Below, one piece after another: positions 1 through 8,179 of a stretch of DNA of 64,000 nucleotides. How positions within the stretch are numbered: the stretch's first letter is position 1; each line of letters opens with the position of its first letter. The translations under genes and the position numbers were made by a program. The notes beneath the pieces were generated by a model. That model was not told the origin of the DNA. It did not search any database and saw only the letters and a list, made by a program, of their open reading frames with translations. This DNA is from Trichocoleus desertorum NBK24 (GTDB lineage Bacteria > Cyanobacteriota > Cyanobacteriia > FACHB-46): NCBI RefSeq assembly GCF_030409055.1, contig NZ_CP116619.1, forward strand, positions 4,793,140 to 4,857,139, given 5' to 3'.

Positions 1-1
1 C

Positions 2-220
2 CTACGATCCTACGAAAAGATAATTATCCACCCCCGCTGCAAGCACACCGCCGAGGAAGCTAGGCTCTATTCCTATAAAGTCGATCGGCTGACTGGAGAC
101 GTTCTGCCAGTCGTGGTTGATGCCGACAACCACATGATAGACGCTCTAAGATACGCCCTGGAGCCAATGATCTGCGCTCGGCCCAAGGGTATCAAGCGAT
201 CGGGTATTCAGTTGTATTGA
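2..220 (+). CDS. Phage terminase large subunit, C-terminal end (partial)
   Basis: The open frame enters from the left edge and ends at TGA 218-220, giving about 72 residues. The readable tail contains [16 protein letters not shown], the form of the last conserved nuclease-domain segment of TerL proteins (an Asp pair followed by DALRY). TerL is the ATPase/nuclease that cuts and packages phage DNA into the prohead. A portal gene in the same orientation at 17406 supports the call. The ATPase part lies outside the window, so completeness cannot be judged. Confidence 0.8.
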   Translation, partial: LRSYEKIIIHPRCKHTAEEARLYSYKVDRLTGDVLPVVVDADNHMIDALRYALEPMICARPKGIKRSGIQLY

Positions 221-229
221 GGCAAGAAT

Positions 230-397
230 ATGGACCAAGATTTGCAAGCTACTCTCACAGCCATTCTTTACTACTTGTACAGGCAAGCTGGCTGTCCATA
301 CGGCGACAGCTTATCTGGCTTAACAGCGTGGAAGAGAGTTAATTTGGACGCTCCGTTTAATGAGTTGGCCCAGAAGCATCTGAATTCAAAGAATTAA
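230..397 (+). CDS. Small phage protein, 55 aa, unknown function
   Basis: ATG at 230 lies ten bases after the TerL stop and the frame ends at TAA 395-397. The product begins MDQDLQATLTAILYYLYRQA and is mostly helical with an aromatic patch (LYYLYR); it has no membrane segment. A short same-strand frame tight against TerL is typical of phage late operons. I do not recognise the family. Confidence 0.5.
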   Translation: MDQDLQATLTAILYYLYRQAGCPYGDSLSGLTAWKRVNLDAPFNELAQKHLNSKN

Positions 398-430
398 GAC
401 CGCGATCGCCTACTCAAGTTAGATAGCGTT

Positions 431-1456
431 CTACCCAAAGTAATGAAGCAATTTGGCAATTTCGGGTAGCAACTTGTTAGTTTCTTCGACCAGCTTGACA
501 CTCACAGGTAGTGACGCAACCGTTCCTCTAATAATTTTGACTGCTGTACCTGTCATTTTTTGTATTACCCCTGTCTTAGGGTTTTTTCCAGCCTCTGCCA
601 AGACATTAATCTGCTCTAATGCCTCTGCCTTGTCTTCAGGTTTTAAGCTTGGTTCATTCTCGATCGCTGCCTGAAGCTGCACTAATTTGTCTGCTAACTC
701 TGTTGATTCCGACGTATTTAGCTCTCTCAGTTGATGAATAGTATTTGTGACAACACCGCTGATATTGCCACCTGCTACAACACCGCTAATATCAGAACCA
801 ATCATATTGCCGTTGGCATCACGACCGGCCTGAACGTTAGTTGAGTGATCGCTTGTCATGCTAATACCTCCGTGGTGTATAGCGCCTATAAATTTCTGAA
901 TGTTGTAGGTTGCGTTGGCCGCAACTCGCCTCTCTTCTCTAGAAAAGGTCATTCCCTCTTCTAAGATTCCGTCTTGCTCCAACTTTATGGACCAATTGAG
1001 AACAATATCTCTAACAGCCTCTAGAATTCCATGTATTTGCGAGCGATCAACATGTATGGCTGGCTGAAGAGGGACGTTCATACCTTGCATCAGCAACGCT
1101 TCCATTTCTTTAGAAAGAAATATTAGGACAGTTGAGCCATCTCTTATGGCTAGCGACTGAATCTCACTAATAGGCTGATGCATGGGACAGCTAGACAAAA
1201 ATTCATCAAGATCTGAAGAAAGCATGACTGGTACCCAACCGTGATACGGATTTCTTGCTTTCACCTGTCCTTCGACAAACCGATACTGAGGTAGTCTTGA
1301 GCCGTCAGAGTACCCACTAAGTTCTAATGCTGCCCATTCTTGAAATTCCTGAATACTGAGTTTCTTTGCAATAACTAGGGCTTTACGCAATAGAAACAAA
1401 ACAGAGCTCGATGGATCAAGGGCATCTCTTTGTAACTCCAAAACTAACGAATTCAT
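431..1456 (-). CDS. AbiTii-domain protein with GxIxGVV repeat linker
   Basis: The 341-aa protein starts MNSLVLELQRDALDPSSSV and carries ARNPYHGWVPV. Both match the AbiTii domain (about residues 1-190), named for an association with abortive phage resistance. Residues 205-240 hold short glycine/valine repeats (SDISGVVAGGNISGVV). The C-terminal third is helical (EDKAEALEQINVLAEAGKNP), as in several cyanobacterial effector-associated proteins. It is read against the phage genes, directly behind TerL, so it looks like cargo. A defence role is inferred from the domain only; no catalytic motif is visible. Confidence 0.6.
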   Translation of the reverse strand: MNSLVLELQRDALDPSSSVLFLLRKALVIAKKLSIQEFQEWAALELSGYSDGSRLPQYRFVEGQVKARNPYHGWVPVMLSSDLDEFLSSCPMHQPISEIQSLAIRDGSTVLIFLSKEMEALLMQGMNVPLQPAIHVDRSQIHGILEAVRDIVLNWSIKLEQDGILEEGMTFSREERRVAANATYNIQKFIGAIHHGGISMTSDHSTNVQAGRDANGNMIGSDISGVVAGGNISGVVTNTIHQLRELNTSESTELADKLVQLQAAIENEPSLKPEDKAEALEQINVLAEAGKNPKTGVIQKMTGTAVKIIRGTVASLPVSVKLVEETNKLLPEIAKLLHYFG

Positions 1457-1513
1457 AAGGCAGTTGACTAAAATAGCGCACTAAAGTTTTAAGAAGTTTT
1501 CTATGCTCTGATA

Positions 1514-2059
1514 TCAGCTTGAAACCTCAATGTTTTCTTTGATATTCAAAGCATTACCAATGAGATTGATGTTCCATTGACGAATACCCTTACGCCAATG
1601 ATTTCTGACAGCATCTTTAATCGGTGGATAAGTGTTAACCAATTGAACCCTTCCATCCTTAATTGCCCATTGCTCAGTCTCTTGGGAGAATCCATCCTCA
1701 ATCCAGACGATCCGCTGATCCCATTTGAAACTATGCCAGCGGGCCGCTAAATACTTTCCGTCCGATGTCTGAGTTGAAAACTGTGTACGTGCTTCACGAA
1801 GCCTGTTTGAAGATAATGGATAAGCAACTGGCCAACAACGAGTTTTAGACCACTTATTCCATAGAGTTGACTCTTGTCCCCAAGAAGAAATCCAAAACGG
1901 CTGAATCCAGGGAGAGCGATCGATAACCTCCAAGAATTGCCTTGCTCCTTGAACAGGATAAACAGGGCCGTTGTGCTTATCTAACCACTCTGCTGAAGTG
2001 TCAACCCCATCTACGCTCAACACTCCCTCAATGTCCAGGAATAGTAGTATTGGCTCCAT
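1514..2059 (-). CDS. HAD-like hydrolase, 181 aa
   Basis: The N-terminus MEPILLFLDIEGVLSVDG fits HAD motif I (hhhhDxDGVL), but the second acidic residue is Glu rather than Asp. WISSWGQES fits motif II (S/T), and WIEDGFS fits the later acidic motif. The layout resembles the small HAD domains classed with Swiss-army-knife RNA-repair proteins. I chose the ATG at 2059; an in-frame GTG 15 bp upstream would add a duplicated MEPII. It lies between the AbiTii gene and an 81-aa gene on the same strand. The DxE substitution makes ordinary phosphatase activity uncertain. Confidence 0.5.
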   Translation of the reverse strand: MEPILLFLDIEGVLSVDGVDTSAEWLDKHNGPVYPVQGARQFLEVIDRSPWIQPFWISSWGQESTLWNKWSKTRCWPVAYPLSSNRLREARTQFSTQTSDGKYLAARWHSFKWDQRIVWIEDGFSQETEQWAIKDGRVQLVNTYPPIKDAVRNHWRKGIRQWNINLIGNALNIKENIEVSS

Positions 2060-2213
2060 TATTATTGGCTCCACAAATTTCTGCTTAACTAGATTAGTTT
2101 TGCTTGATGTATCTGACCCAGCTAGAGCCGCTTTTGAGCAAACAAAGCAAGAATCCCCCAGATATACCGAGGGATTAGCGCTGCTGATTTCAGCTTAAAA
2201 GCTATAGGGTTAG

Positions 2214-2459
2214 CTATTGTGGCGCACGTTGCGAGAGAACAGAGGCAGCGAGGTCTCTTGCTGTTTGACTATAGGAAGAGTCATTTAGTACTGTACTGGC
2301 TAAGCTAGCCATCTCAGCACTAGTCTGACGCTGCTCATTAGCAGATTGCGACAGGACCGATGCGGCCAAGCTTCTGGCTGCATCGCTATAACGCCCATTC
2401 TGCATCACCTCAGAAGCCAAACGTGCCATTTCAGCACTACTACGGCGATTGGTACTCAT
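2214..2459 (-). CDS. Small protein with two copies of a helical ASxVL repeat
   Basis: From ATG 2459 the 81-aa product has two tandem ~33-residue repeats, SSAEMARLASEVM...ARSLAASVLSQ and TSAEMASLASTVL...ARDLAASVLSQ. This belongs to a widespread small family seen next to regulators, with no known reaction. A longer frame back to 2570 exists, but its N-terminus looks like intergenic sequence. It is divergent from the MerR-like gene at 2610. The 150-bp gap between them repeats TAGTAC/TGTAC words that could be a shared operator. Confidence 0.55.
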   Translation of the reverse strand: MSTNRRSSAEMARLASEVMQNGRYSDAARSLAASVLSQSANEQRQTSAEMASLASTVLNDSSYSQTARDLAASVLSQRAPQ

Positions 2460-2609
2460 ATTTAGGGAACCTTTAGTAGGAGAGAGTGCACAACTGAATT
2501 GCTGTACTCTCACAACTGTAGACCCTGCTCCAACAAGTGTAGATAGTAGTATTACTGCAATAGTACACATTTAGTACAAGCACATTTCTATTGCTTAGGT
2601 AGATATACG

Positions 2610-3089
2610 ATGGAAAGCGGATTTTCTCGCCAAGAAACTTTACGTTTAACAGGTTTAAGTTCACATCAACTTAGTTATCTTGACCGCACAGAGCTTGTAA
2701 TACCTAAGAAATTTGGTCATCCCAAGCACCCCAGTGTTATTTATACATGGGAGCAGATTTTAGAAATCAAAACTGTTACTCGTCTGCGAGAAGAATTATC
2801 ACCTCAAGAGATACGGGTAGCTATAGATTCTCTTAAAAATCAAGATTATGATTCGTCTCTATTCAAAATGAAATTGCTATTTTTCAACTCAAAACTTTAT
2901 TGGATCAAAGATGAGGAAAGCCTTAAAAGTAAAATCATAGAACTCATTGAAAATTGTCAAGGTCAAATACTTATGCATACAGCTGACCCAATTGGAGACG
3001 TTGTCTCAGAGCTATGGACGGAAGCTAAGAAGCATCATGTCTTAGATTTTGATAAACGGGCTAGAGCTTTGGCTCTGGGAGTGCATTAA
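2610..3089 (+). CDS. MerR-like transcriptional regulator, 159 aa
   Basis: Residues 6-75 read as a MerR-type winged helix: SRQETLRLTGLSSHQLSYLD, then YTWEQILEIKTVTRLREE and LSPQEIRVAIDSL. The C-terminal half has no ligand-binding cysteines and is not recognised. It is transcribed away from the 81-aa repeat protein, so the pair probably shares a control region at 2460-2609. Such pairs often act as autoregulated units; that role is inferred from layout. Confidence 0.6.
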   Translation: MESGFSRQETLRLTGLSSHQLSYLDRTELVIPKKFGHPKHPSVIYTWEQILEIKTVTRLREELSPQEIRVAIDSLKNQDYDSSLFKMKLLFFNSKLYWIKDEESLKSKIIELIENCQGQILMHTADPIGDVVSELWTEAKKHHVLDFDKRARALALGVH

Positions 3090-3194
3090 ACATGGCAAAC
3101 TGAGGGCGATCGCGCCGCTGATTAACCCCCCTTAGGCATGCGATCGCCTGCTAGTGAAGTACCCTCGCGTTTCCATAAAGACCTCTGATCCCCA

Positions 3195-3330
3195 ATTGTT
3201 TTGCTCTAAATTCTTATTGTCACTGCCTCAATTTTTGGAATACCGTGACGCTTGAGTTGACGCTTTCCCCCTAACCCTGCGGTATAAGCGGAGATTCCTG
3301 ATTCATCGACTCTTGACTAGACGGTTTCCC
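3195..3330 (-). ncRNA. Likely TnpB reRNA (omega-RNA) / IS605-type right end
   Basis: The ~110 bp downstream of the tnpB stop contain GCGGTATAAGCGGAGATTCC and a run of GTGACGCTTGAGTTGACGC, as found at right ends of IS200/IS605-family elements. In that family a guide RNA is made from the tnpB 3' end and this flank. Neither the exact transposon end nor the RNA boundaries can be fixed by eye. No TnpA gene is present. Confidence 0.35.
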
Positions 3331-4508
3331 GTCCCCGCCAGACCGTCTCCACAGGCATTTTCTAGAACCGTGCGCCCCACGGCTCTGTTTCTAATCACTT
3401 GAGCGCTAGCAACATCTCGCGGCTTGGAAGACCCACAGTTCTCGCACTCGTGCCAGCGATCTTTCAAGACTTTGCCGACTGTTATGCCACAATCTGGACA
3501 TTCCTGGCTAGTGCCACGGGCATCCACTTCCTGGTAAGCCACACCGCGTTTGAAACAGACCCAAGGCAAGATTCGATGCAAGAATTGTCCATGTCCCGCA
3601 TCGAGCATGTGTTTGCCGAGAAACCCACGGCTCAATCCGACCAGATTTAACTGCTCCACCGCAATGGTTTCGCCTCCATTACAAAGACGATGAGCCGTCT
3701 TGAAGTGGAAGTCTTTGCGAGTGCGGGCAATTCGCTCATGCAGTCTTGCTATTTTCTTCTGTGCCTTCCGCCAATTGTTCGACCCGATGACTTTGCGCTT
3801 CAATCTGCGTTGCAGCAATTTAAGCTCGCGTTGCATGTCTACAAAGAATCGCGGTCGCTCGATTTCTAATCCGTCTGACGTGGAAAGAAAGTATTGCAGT
3901 CCAACATCAACGCCGACAACATGTCCACTGAGGGGGATATCAGGAACGTTAACCTCTGCCTGAAATATCAGCAGCAAATAAAAGCCCGATGCCCGTTTTA
4001 GAATCTTTGCCTGTTTAATGTTGAATCCGTCAGGCGCAGGACGGGATTGCCTGAACTTGACTAGTCCCAAAGAAGGTAGCTTGATCACGCCTTGCCCCAA
4101 CGGATTCTTGCTCAGTTGGGGAAAAACAAACGATCGCATAGCTCCCTGCTTCTTGAAGCGAGGAAAGCCGAGTTTGCGGTCTTTCATATCCTTGAAAGCT
4201 TTATCCAGCCTCTTTAAGACTTGCTGCAACACCTGAGCATTTACTGAAGCGAGTCTCGGATATGCCTTCTTGGCTTCAGTGAGTGCTTTGCATTGCACCA
4301 CATAGCCTGGATAAGGCGTATCTACGCTCATGATGTACTCACCACGCAATGAGCACGCATTGACCGGACACTTACGCGAAGCAATCCAGTCCTTGCGCTC
4401 TCTCAGTGCATAATTCCATACCGAAGTACAAACATCCAAGATGTGATTTATCTCGTCAATTTGGGATTGGGTAGGAATCAGCTTGTACTCATAAGTCAGT
4501 GTCAGCAC
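3303..4508 (-). CDS. tnpB: TnpB, RNA-guided nuclease of IS200/IS605-like element
   Basis: The 401-aa protein has the full RuvC-like layout: Asp201 in GVDVGLQYF, Glu285 in IAVEQLNLVG and Asp365 in KPRDVASAQVI. A four-cysteine zinc ribbon (Cys337, 340, 355, 358) lies between the last two. The N-terminal Y-K-L-I-P-T motif is also typical. TnpB cuts DNA matched by its RNA and helps the element persist. The catalytic residues look intact. It stands alone, without TnpA, just outside cassette A, and was probably delivered by an IS605-type element. Confidence 0.9.
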   Translation of the reverse strand: MLTLTYEYKLIPTQSQIDEINHILDVCTSVWNYALRERKDWIASRKCPVNACSLRGEYIMSVDTPYPGYVVQCKALTEAKKAYPRLASVNAQVLQQVLKRLDKAFKDMKDRKLGFPRFKKQGAMRSFVFPQLSKNPLGQGVIKLPSLGLVKFRQSRPAPDGFNIKQAKILKRASGFYLLLIFQAEVNVPDIPLSGHVVGVDVGLQYFLSTSDGLEIERPRFFVDMQRELKLLQRRLKRKVIGSNNWRKAQKKIARLHERIARTRKDFHFKTAHRLCNGGETIAVEQLNLVGLSRGFLGKHMLDAGHGQFLHRILPWVCFKRGVAYQEVDARGTSQECPDCGITVGKVLKDRWHECENCGSSKPRDVASAQVIRNRAVGRTVLENACGDGLAGTGNRLVKSR

Positions 4509-4582
4509 AACTTCAATTCCTTGCTGAGATAAGCATCAAACAAATAAAGGACTGAACAGAGGGAGCGATCGCCCTAGCAAAA

Positions 4583-4833
4583 TCCGCAAATTGCGGAATA
4601 TGGAAGATTGAAAGCTAGCGATCGCCCCTCATTCAAATTCCGAACAGTTCGGATTACGGAGAGCTGAGGCTAGCGATCGCCCCTACAAAATCCACAAATT
4701 GTGGAATTCGAAACCTGAGAGAAGCGATCGCCCTCTGCCCAAATTCCGAAAATTTCGGAATTCAAACTGAGCAGAGAGCATCCCTGCAAAATCGGAAAAT
4801 TTCCGCTTTTGAGCTTTTCCCCAATTGGGGAAA
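4583..4833. repeat. Palindrome array A (six perfect inverted repeats)
   Basis: Six short perfect palindromes are interleaved with HIP1 octamers: TCCGCAAATTGCGGA (4583), TCCGAACAGTTCGGA (4639), TCCACAAATTGTGGA (4691), TCCGAAAATTTCGGA (4745), CGGAAAATTTCCG (4793) and TTTTCCCCAATTGGGGAAA (4815-4833). The arms differ from one unit to the next but always remain complementary. The last one touches the stop codon of the 121-aa gene. The same words recur at the left ends of cassettes B, C and D. Confidence 0.9.
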
Positions 4834-5199
4834 CTACAATCCGATGAATTCAGCGCAATCTAAAGCAGCGATTTGCTGAACCATTGCAGCTCTGGCCCCT
4901 ATCTTCGCGACAGAATATTGATTTCTAACTAGCTCTAGCTCAACCATTGCCTTGGCTTTGGCTGCGATTAATTGGCCGAGGTTATGGAGTGCTTCTTGAT
5001 AACTGGGATCGCTTTGTAAGAGTTCAAAGCGCACAGCCTTACGTTGGGGGTCGTTCTTGTAGTCGCCAAAAGCAATTTGAGCATCGACTCTGCCTTCTAT
5101 TGAAGTGATGATGCGCTTGGCTTGAGTGATCTGGAATTCGAGATCGTTGACGAGAGTGGAAGCTTGGGCAATAGCTTGGGGATAGTCTTGTAAATTCAT
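4834..5199 (-). CDS. Cassette A left-arm protein 3: 121-aa helical protein
   Basis: MNLQDYPQAIAQASTLVNDL starts a protein that is almost entirely alpha-helical, with heptad-like spacing and no cysteines or membrane segment. It ends DCAEF(I/V)GL in all three copies (A, B, C). A four-base overlap (ATGA) with the 43-aa gene upstream implies translational coupling. The stop abuts palindrome array A. I do not recognise a function; similar helical proteins occur in phage early regions. Confidence 0.75.
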   Translation of the reverse strand: MNLQDYPQAIAQASTLVNDLEFQITQAKRIITSIEGRVDAQIAFGDYKNDPQRKAVRFELLQSDPSYQEALHNLGQLIAAKAKAMVELELVRNQYSVAKIGARAAMVQQIAALDCAEFIGL

Positions 5200-5327
5200 G
5201 GTTGAACACTTCCGTAGGGCAATGTGTGGACAGGTAAGGCTTGTTGCGGTTCACCGATACCAGACAGGAGCAAAACCAGGAGTAGGGTAAGGGCGATCGC
5301 GGCTTGTGTACGCTGTTCTGAATTCAT
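5196..5327 (-). CDS. Cassette A left-arm protein 2: 43-aa single-pass membrane peptide
   Basis: The frame runs from ATG 5327 to TGA 5196-5198: a short polar start (MNSEQRTQAAIA), a hydrophobic stretch rich in Leu, then the conserved GIGEPQQ and LPYG. Equivalent frames of the same length exist in cassettes B (32089) and C (43545), again overlapping the 121-aa gene by ATGA. Conservation of length, composition and junction in three copies argues for a real gene. A membrane location follows from the hydrophobic segment; the role is unknown. Confidence 0.7.
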   Translation of the reverse strand: MNSEQRTQAAIALTLLLVLLLSGIGEPQQALPVHTLPYGSVQP

Positions 5328-5464
5328 GAATGATGAAGAGTGATCTCGTGAGAGCACTGATGGCTCTTTAGAGTTGTCCGGGTTAGCGTAAAAGAACGAA
5401 TTTCTTTGCTAGAGCGATCGCCCCTACCGCATATAAGGAGCGATCGCTTTTTTCTTGGAGCTAC

Positions 5465-5854
5465 TTAGAAGGGGCAGCCATCTTCAGGCACCCAAGTCTC
5501 GTTAATTTTCCAGCAAGCATCGAAGTGATTGCGGATGATCCGGGTGATGAAGGCAAAGCGATCGTTGTTCGTTACGAGGTCAACTAGGCGCTCGTTGCCT
5601 TGACAGTCTTCGAGCTGGATGATTAAGCGGGTGGATTGCTTGGTGATGGGGCGATCTTGATCCATCACTGAGAGGTAGGTGTAGCCATCTACTAGAGAGA
5701 GGCTGTCGATTTTGGCAGGGGCAATGGAACGGACTTGCTCTTCTAGGTAGGTTTCGAGTTCTAGTTGAGCAGTTGCTTGAATGCGACCAGAGCCACGCTC
5801 TTCTTCAGCAAAAACAGGCGCGATTGACTCGACGCGATCGGGCGTGTATACCAT
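5465..5854 (-). CDS. Cassette A left-arm protein 1: 129-aa conserved protein
   Basis: The product starts MVYTPDRVESIAPVFAEEE and ends WVPEDGCPF. The middle (QATAQLELETYLE...RLIIQLEDCQGNERLVDLV) looks like a mixed alpha/beta fold. It is the only left-arm protein present in all four cassettes. It is transcribed leftward from a promoter whose spacer is an operator palindrome, so the divergent regulator probably controls it. I recognise no family or catalytic motif. Confidence 0.8.
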   Translation of the reverse strand: MVYTPDRVESIAPVFAEEERGSGRIQATAQLELETYLEEQVRSIAPAKIDSLSLVDGYTYLSVMDQDRPITKQSTRLIIQLEDCQGNERLVDLVTNNDRFAFITRIIRNHFDACWKINETWVPEDGCPF

Positions 5855-5937
5855 AGTGATTAAGACCTTTAATTAAGGGTTGTCTTAGAGAGAAGGCGGT
5901 TTCTGATTGGCGTCGGGACCGCCTTTTCTCTATGCTT

Positions 5938-5966
5938 ATTATGCGTCAACATGTTGACGGTGTCAA
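5938..5966 (-). promoter_or_regulatory. Promoter of cassette A left arm
   Basis: On the minus strand TTGACA (5966-5961), a 17-bp spacer and CATAAT (5943-5938) form a near-consensus sigma-70-type promoter facing the 129-aa gene. The spacer contains the complete 16-bp palindrome CGTCAACATGTTGACG, so a bound dimer would block RNA polymerase. Confidence 0.75.
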
Positions 5967-6009
5967 TTAGTTGACGCAATATTCTAAAGCACTATCTTGC
6001 GTCAGCAAG
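5944..6009. promoter_or_regulatory. Cassette A operator region
   Basis: The sites are CGTCAACATGTTGACG (5944-5959, perfect), GTCAA-TTAG-TTGAC (5962-5975) and CTTGC-GTCA-GCAAG (5996-6009). They lie in the divergent gap between the 129-aa gene and the XRE regulator at 6039. The GTCAA/TTGAC words are not those of cassettes B or C. This is the likely binding site of the 72-aa regulator (inferred). Confidence 0.7.
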
Positions 6010-6038
6010 CTGTGTTAGTATCTTGACAGGGTTAGGGC

Positions 6039-6257
6039 ATGGACATGAAACAACTTCGTGAACGCCTCGGCCTCCGTACCGTTGATGTCGCTTCTCGCCT
6101 AAACGTAGGGGAATCAACAGTACGCAATTGGGAGCACGGTCGTTCCGTACCCCGATTTGAAATCGTTTCTGATCTACTGCGGCTGTATCAATGCAGTTTT
6201 GAGGAGCTAGATCAGGCGGTTAGAGAGTCCAAAGCACAAGCAGGAGGCACAGACTAG
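6039..6257 (+). CDS. Cassette A regulator: XRE-family HTH protein, 72 aa
   Basis: The protein is essentially one Cro/C1-type helix-turn-helix: QLRERLGLRTVDVASRLNVG, STVRNWEHGRSVP, then LLRLYQCSFEELDQAV. It resembles the 78-aa regulator and the C-terminal domain of the GIY-YIG fusion in cassette C, but not the regulators of B or D. It sits beside three inverted repeats and most likely represses both arms of its own cassette. Confidence 0.8.
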   Translation: MDMKQLRERLGLRTVDVASRLNVGESTVRNWEHGRSVPRFEIVSDLLRLYQCSFEELDQAVRESKAQAGGTD

Positions 6258-6338
6258 GCTTCCAATAACAAAGCGATCGCTTCCCTCGTCAAAGTTTCGC
6301 GATCGCCGTTCACTGCACGTCCGTCAAGAGGCACAGCT

Positions 6339-7217
6339 ATGAATATCCTATCCGACTCCGTACTCGTGGAGTCTAAATCCGCACGTGAAAACCAGCTCAC
6401 GGCACTCAGCCACGACCGCGCGACTGAAGTACTGAACAAAACTAAAGCTCTGTTCTTTGCCTTGTGGCAAGGAGTAGGGCTTGCAACTACAGAGCAAGTA
6501 GCAGAGTTCTATGAGGTCTCTACAGAAAATGCTCGGCAACTCGTCAGAACTCATCGCGATGAGTTTGAAGCAGATGGACTGAAAACCTTAAAGGGTAAAG
6601 CTCTCAATGAAGTGCGTGATCTCTTATCACTCACTTCTAAAAGCGTGAATGCCACCATCTGGACTCCTCGCGCTGCTCTGCGTCTCGGCATGCTGCTGCG
6701 GGACTCCGAAATTGCTAAAGCGATCAGAACTTCTTTGTTGGATGCAGTAGAGCAAATTATTCCGGCTCTTGCTCCCACTCCTGAGGCTCCTGCCCTCCCC
6801 TCGCCCGATCGCTTCACGCTACTCAAGGAAGCGGTGGAAATTGGCAACCAGCTTGGCGGCTTCGATGACCGTCAAAAGATGCTGCTCAAAGATCAACTGA
6901 TGAATCTGCTCATGAAAGAGCGGCTACTGCCTGAAAGTTCATCTGTATCAGTCTTATCTGCTCATTCCGCAGCAGAACTCCAAGAACGGATAGAGATGCC
7001 CATCTCAGATCGTTGCCTCGACCTCGGCTATCGTCCCAACACCAAGCAACTGCTCAGAATCGGTCAAGTTGCCGCTGCCTTCTATCGTGGTCGCCACGGT
7101 CGCCCTCCTCAAAAGCGTGAGCAGTTCGTTGGCGGCACCACTCGCATGGTCAACGTCTACACCGCTGACGACCTCAGCATCCTTGACTCAGCTATTCATT
7201 CTGTGATGGGGGACTGA
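6339..7217 (+). CDS. Cassette A antirepressor-like protein, N-domain type 1, 292 aa
   Basis: Residues 1-145 form a DNA-binding-like domain (LATTEQVAEFYEVSTENARQ, then WTPRAALRLGMLLRDSEIA) found only in cassettes A and B. The central [20 protein letters not shown] and the last ~75 residues ([10 protein letters not shown]...[19 protein letters not shown]...SAIHSVMGD) are nearly invariant in all four. The layout, a variable N-domain on a conserved C-domain, is that of phage antirepressors. The stop is three bases before the next gene. Function is inferred from architecture. Confidence 0.65.
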   Translation: MNILSDSVLVESKSARENQLTALSHDRATEVLNKTKALFFALWQGVGLATTEQVAEFYEVSTENARQLVRTHRDEFEADGLKTLKGKALNEVRDLLSLTSKSVNATIWTPRAALRLGMLLRDSEIAKAIRTSLLDAVEQIIPALAPTPEAPALPSPDRFTLLKEAVEIGNQLGGFDDRQKMLLKDQLMNLLMKERLLPESSSVSVLSAHSAAELQERIEMPISDRCLDLGYRPNTKQLLRIGQVAAAFYRGRHGRPPQKREQFVGGTTRMVNVYTADDLSILDSAIHSVMGD

Positions 7218-7220
7218 GCC

Positions 7221-7538
7221 ATGCAGAATGCCATTGACTTTCCCTACCAGGGCTGGCTGATTCGCGTCGTTCCTGATGATCAAGGTTGGACGGCTCAAGC
7301 CCAGCACCCTCGTATGAAACAGTTTTGTACTGTGGCTGGCTCTTTTCTCATGGCCTCTGATGCCCTTCAAGCTGCTCTGAGCTACGTCACTTGGGCCGCT
7401 CCTAGCTCTGCGGTGCATCAAGCACTGCAAGAACTGCGCCAAGCTCATCAACTCACTCAGCTCGAATCCAACGCCCTCGCCATCTCCTTCGACCAAGGTT
7501 GGCTCACTCACTTACCTGCCAGAGACCCGGAGAGCTAA
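7221..7538 (+). CDS. Cassette A 105-aa protein, paralogue of the next gene
   Basis: It starts MQNAIDFPYQGWLIRVVPDD, a small beta-rich segment (F-Y-x-G-W-L-I-x-V), followed by a helical C-terminal half. It shares the plan ...SDALQAALSYVTWAAPSSAVHQALQELR with the 108-aa protein at 7542, so the pair is an old tandem duplication. Cassettes A, B and C keep both copies; D has one. Function unknown. Confidence 0.75.
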   Translation: MQNAIDFPYQGWLIRVVPDDQGWTAQAQHPRMKQFCTVAGSFLMASDALQAALSYVTWAAPSSAVHQALQELRQAHQLTQLESNALAISFDQGWLTHLPARDPES

Positions 7539-7541
7539 GCC

Positions 7542-7868
7542 ATGAATCCTGTCATCGAATTTTCCTATCGGGGCTGGCTCATCCGTGTCAGTCTCGACGA
7601 AGCAGGCTGGAGTGCCAAGACTAAGCATCCCCACCGCCAGCAGTTCAACACCATTGTGGGTGCCTTCGCCTCTGCCGCTGATGCAATTCAGGCAGGTGTG
7701 AACTACGTCACCTGGACCAACCCTAGCCGCACCATGCAGCAACTGCTGAGAGAGCTGCGAGACAGTCACCACTTGAACCAGCAGGAATACCAGCACTTGT
7801 GCGTGTCCTTCGAGAAAGGCATGCAGCGCTTATTGCCCCTCAGAACTAAGCAGGAGTATGAGTCATGA
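7542..7868 (+). CDS. Cassette A 108-aa protein (GWLIRV fold)
   Basis: MNPVIEFSYRGWLIRVSLDE opens the same beta-rich unit as its upstream paralogue. The helical half has ADAIQAGVNYVTWTNPSRTM and VSFEKGMQRLLPL. Three bases separate it from the 105-aa gene, and it overlaps the 104-aa gene by ATGA. No motif suggests an enzyme; a small DNA- or protein-binding module is possible. Confidence 0.75.
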   Translation: MNPVIEFSYRGWLIRVSLDEAGWSAKTKHPHRQQFNTIVGAFASAADAIQAGVNYVTWTNPSRTMQQLLRELRDSHHLNQQEYQHLCVSFEKGMQRLLPLRTKQEYES

Positions 7869-8179
7869 CGATCGCTACAACTCTGATTCGGCCCAAGTAC
7901 CTCCACTTCTACGGACTCGTCTACAAAGCGCAGTACCTCTGTCCCATTGCGGAAGAAGGCGGCTTTACCTATGAAGTGCTCACCTCCGAAGGCGAGTTCA
8001 TGAGTAATAACAGTTACCACCCCTCACCCCAAGCCGCAATAGAAGCAGGCAAGCAGCTCATCGACCACTGGCTGTCTAGCCTCGTTATTGGCTTGATGTA
8101 TGACGAACTCTACGAGCAAGGCCGCATCGACCAGAAAGAATATCGCCGTCTGAGTGACTCAATGGGGGAGGTCAAGTAA
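7865..8179 (+). CDS. Cassette A 104-aa conserved protein
   Basis: MTIATTLIRPKYLHFYGLVY starts a protein nearly identical in all four cassettes. It has CPI(A/V)EEGGFTYEVLTSEGEF and PSPQAAIEAGKQLIDHWL. The beta-then-helix plan recalls the two genes before it, so the three may share an ancestor. Its stop (TAA 8177-8179) overlaps the next ATG by one base. Function unknown. Confidence 0.75.
   Translation: MTIATTLIRPKYLHFYGLVYKAQYLCPIAEEGGFTYEVLTSEGEFMSNNSYHPSPQAAIEAGKQLIDHWLSSLVIGLMYDELYEQGRIDQKEYRRLSDSMGEVK

Noticed and set aside
4583..4833. CRISPR array
   Set aside because: Units are perfect palindromes with different arms and irregular spacing; there is no identical repeat/unique spacer alternation. 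No array was seen elsewhere in the window.
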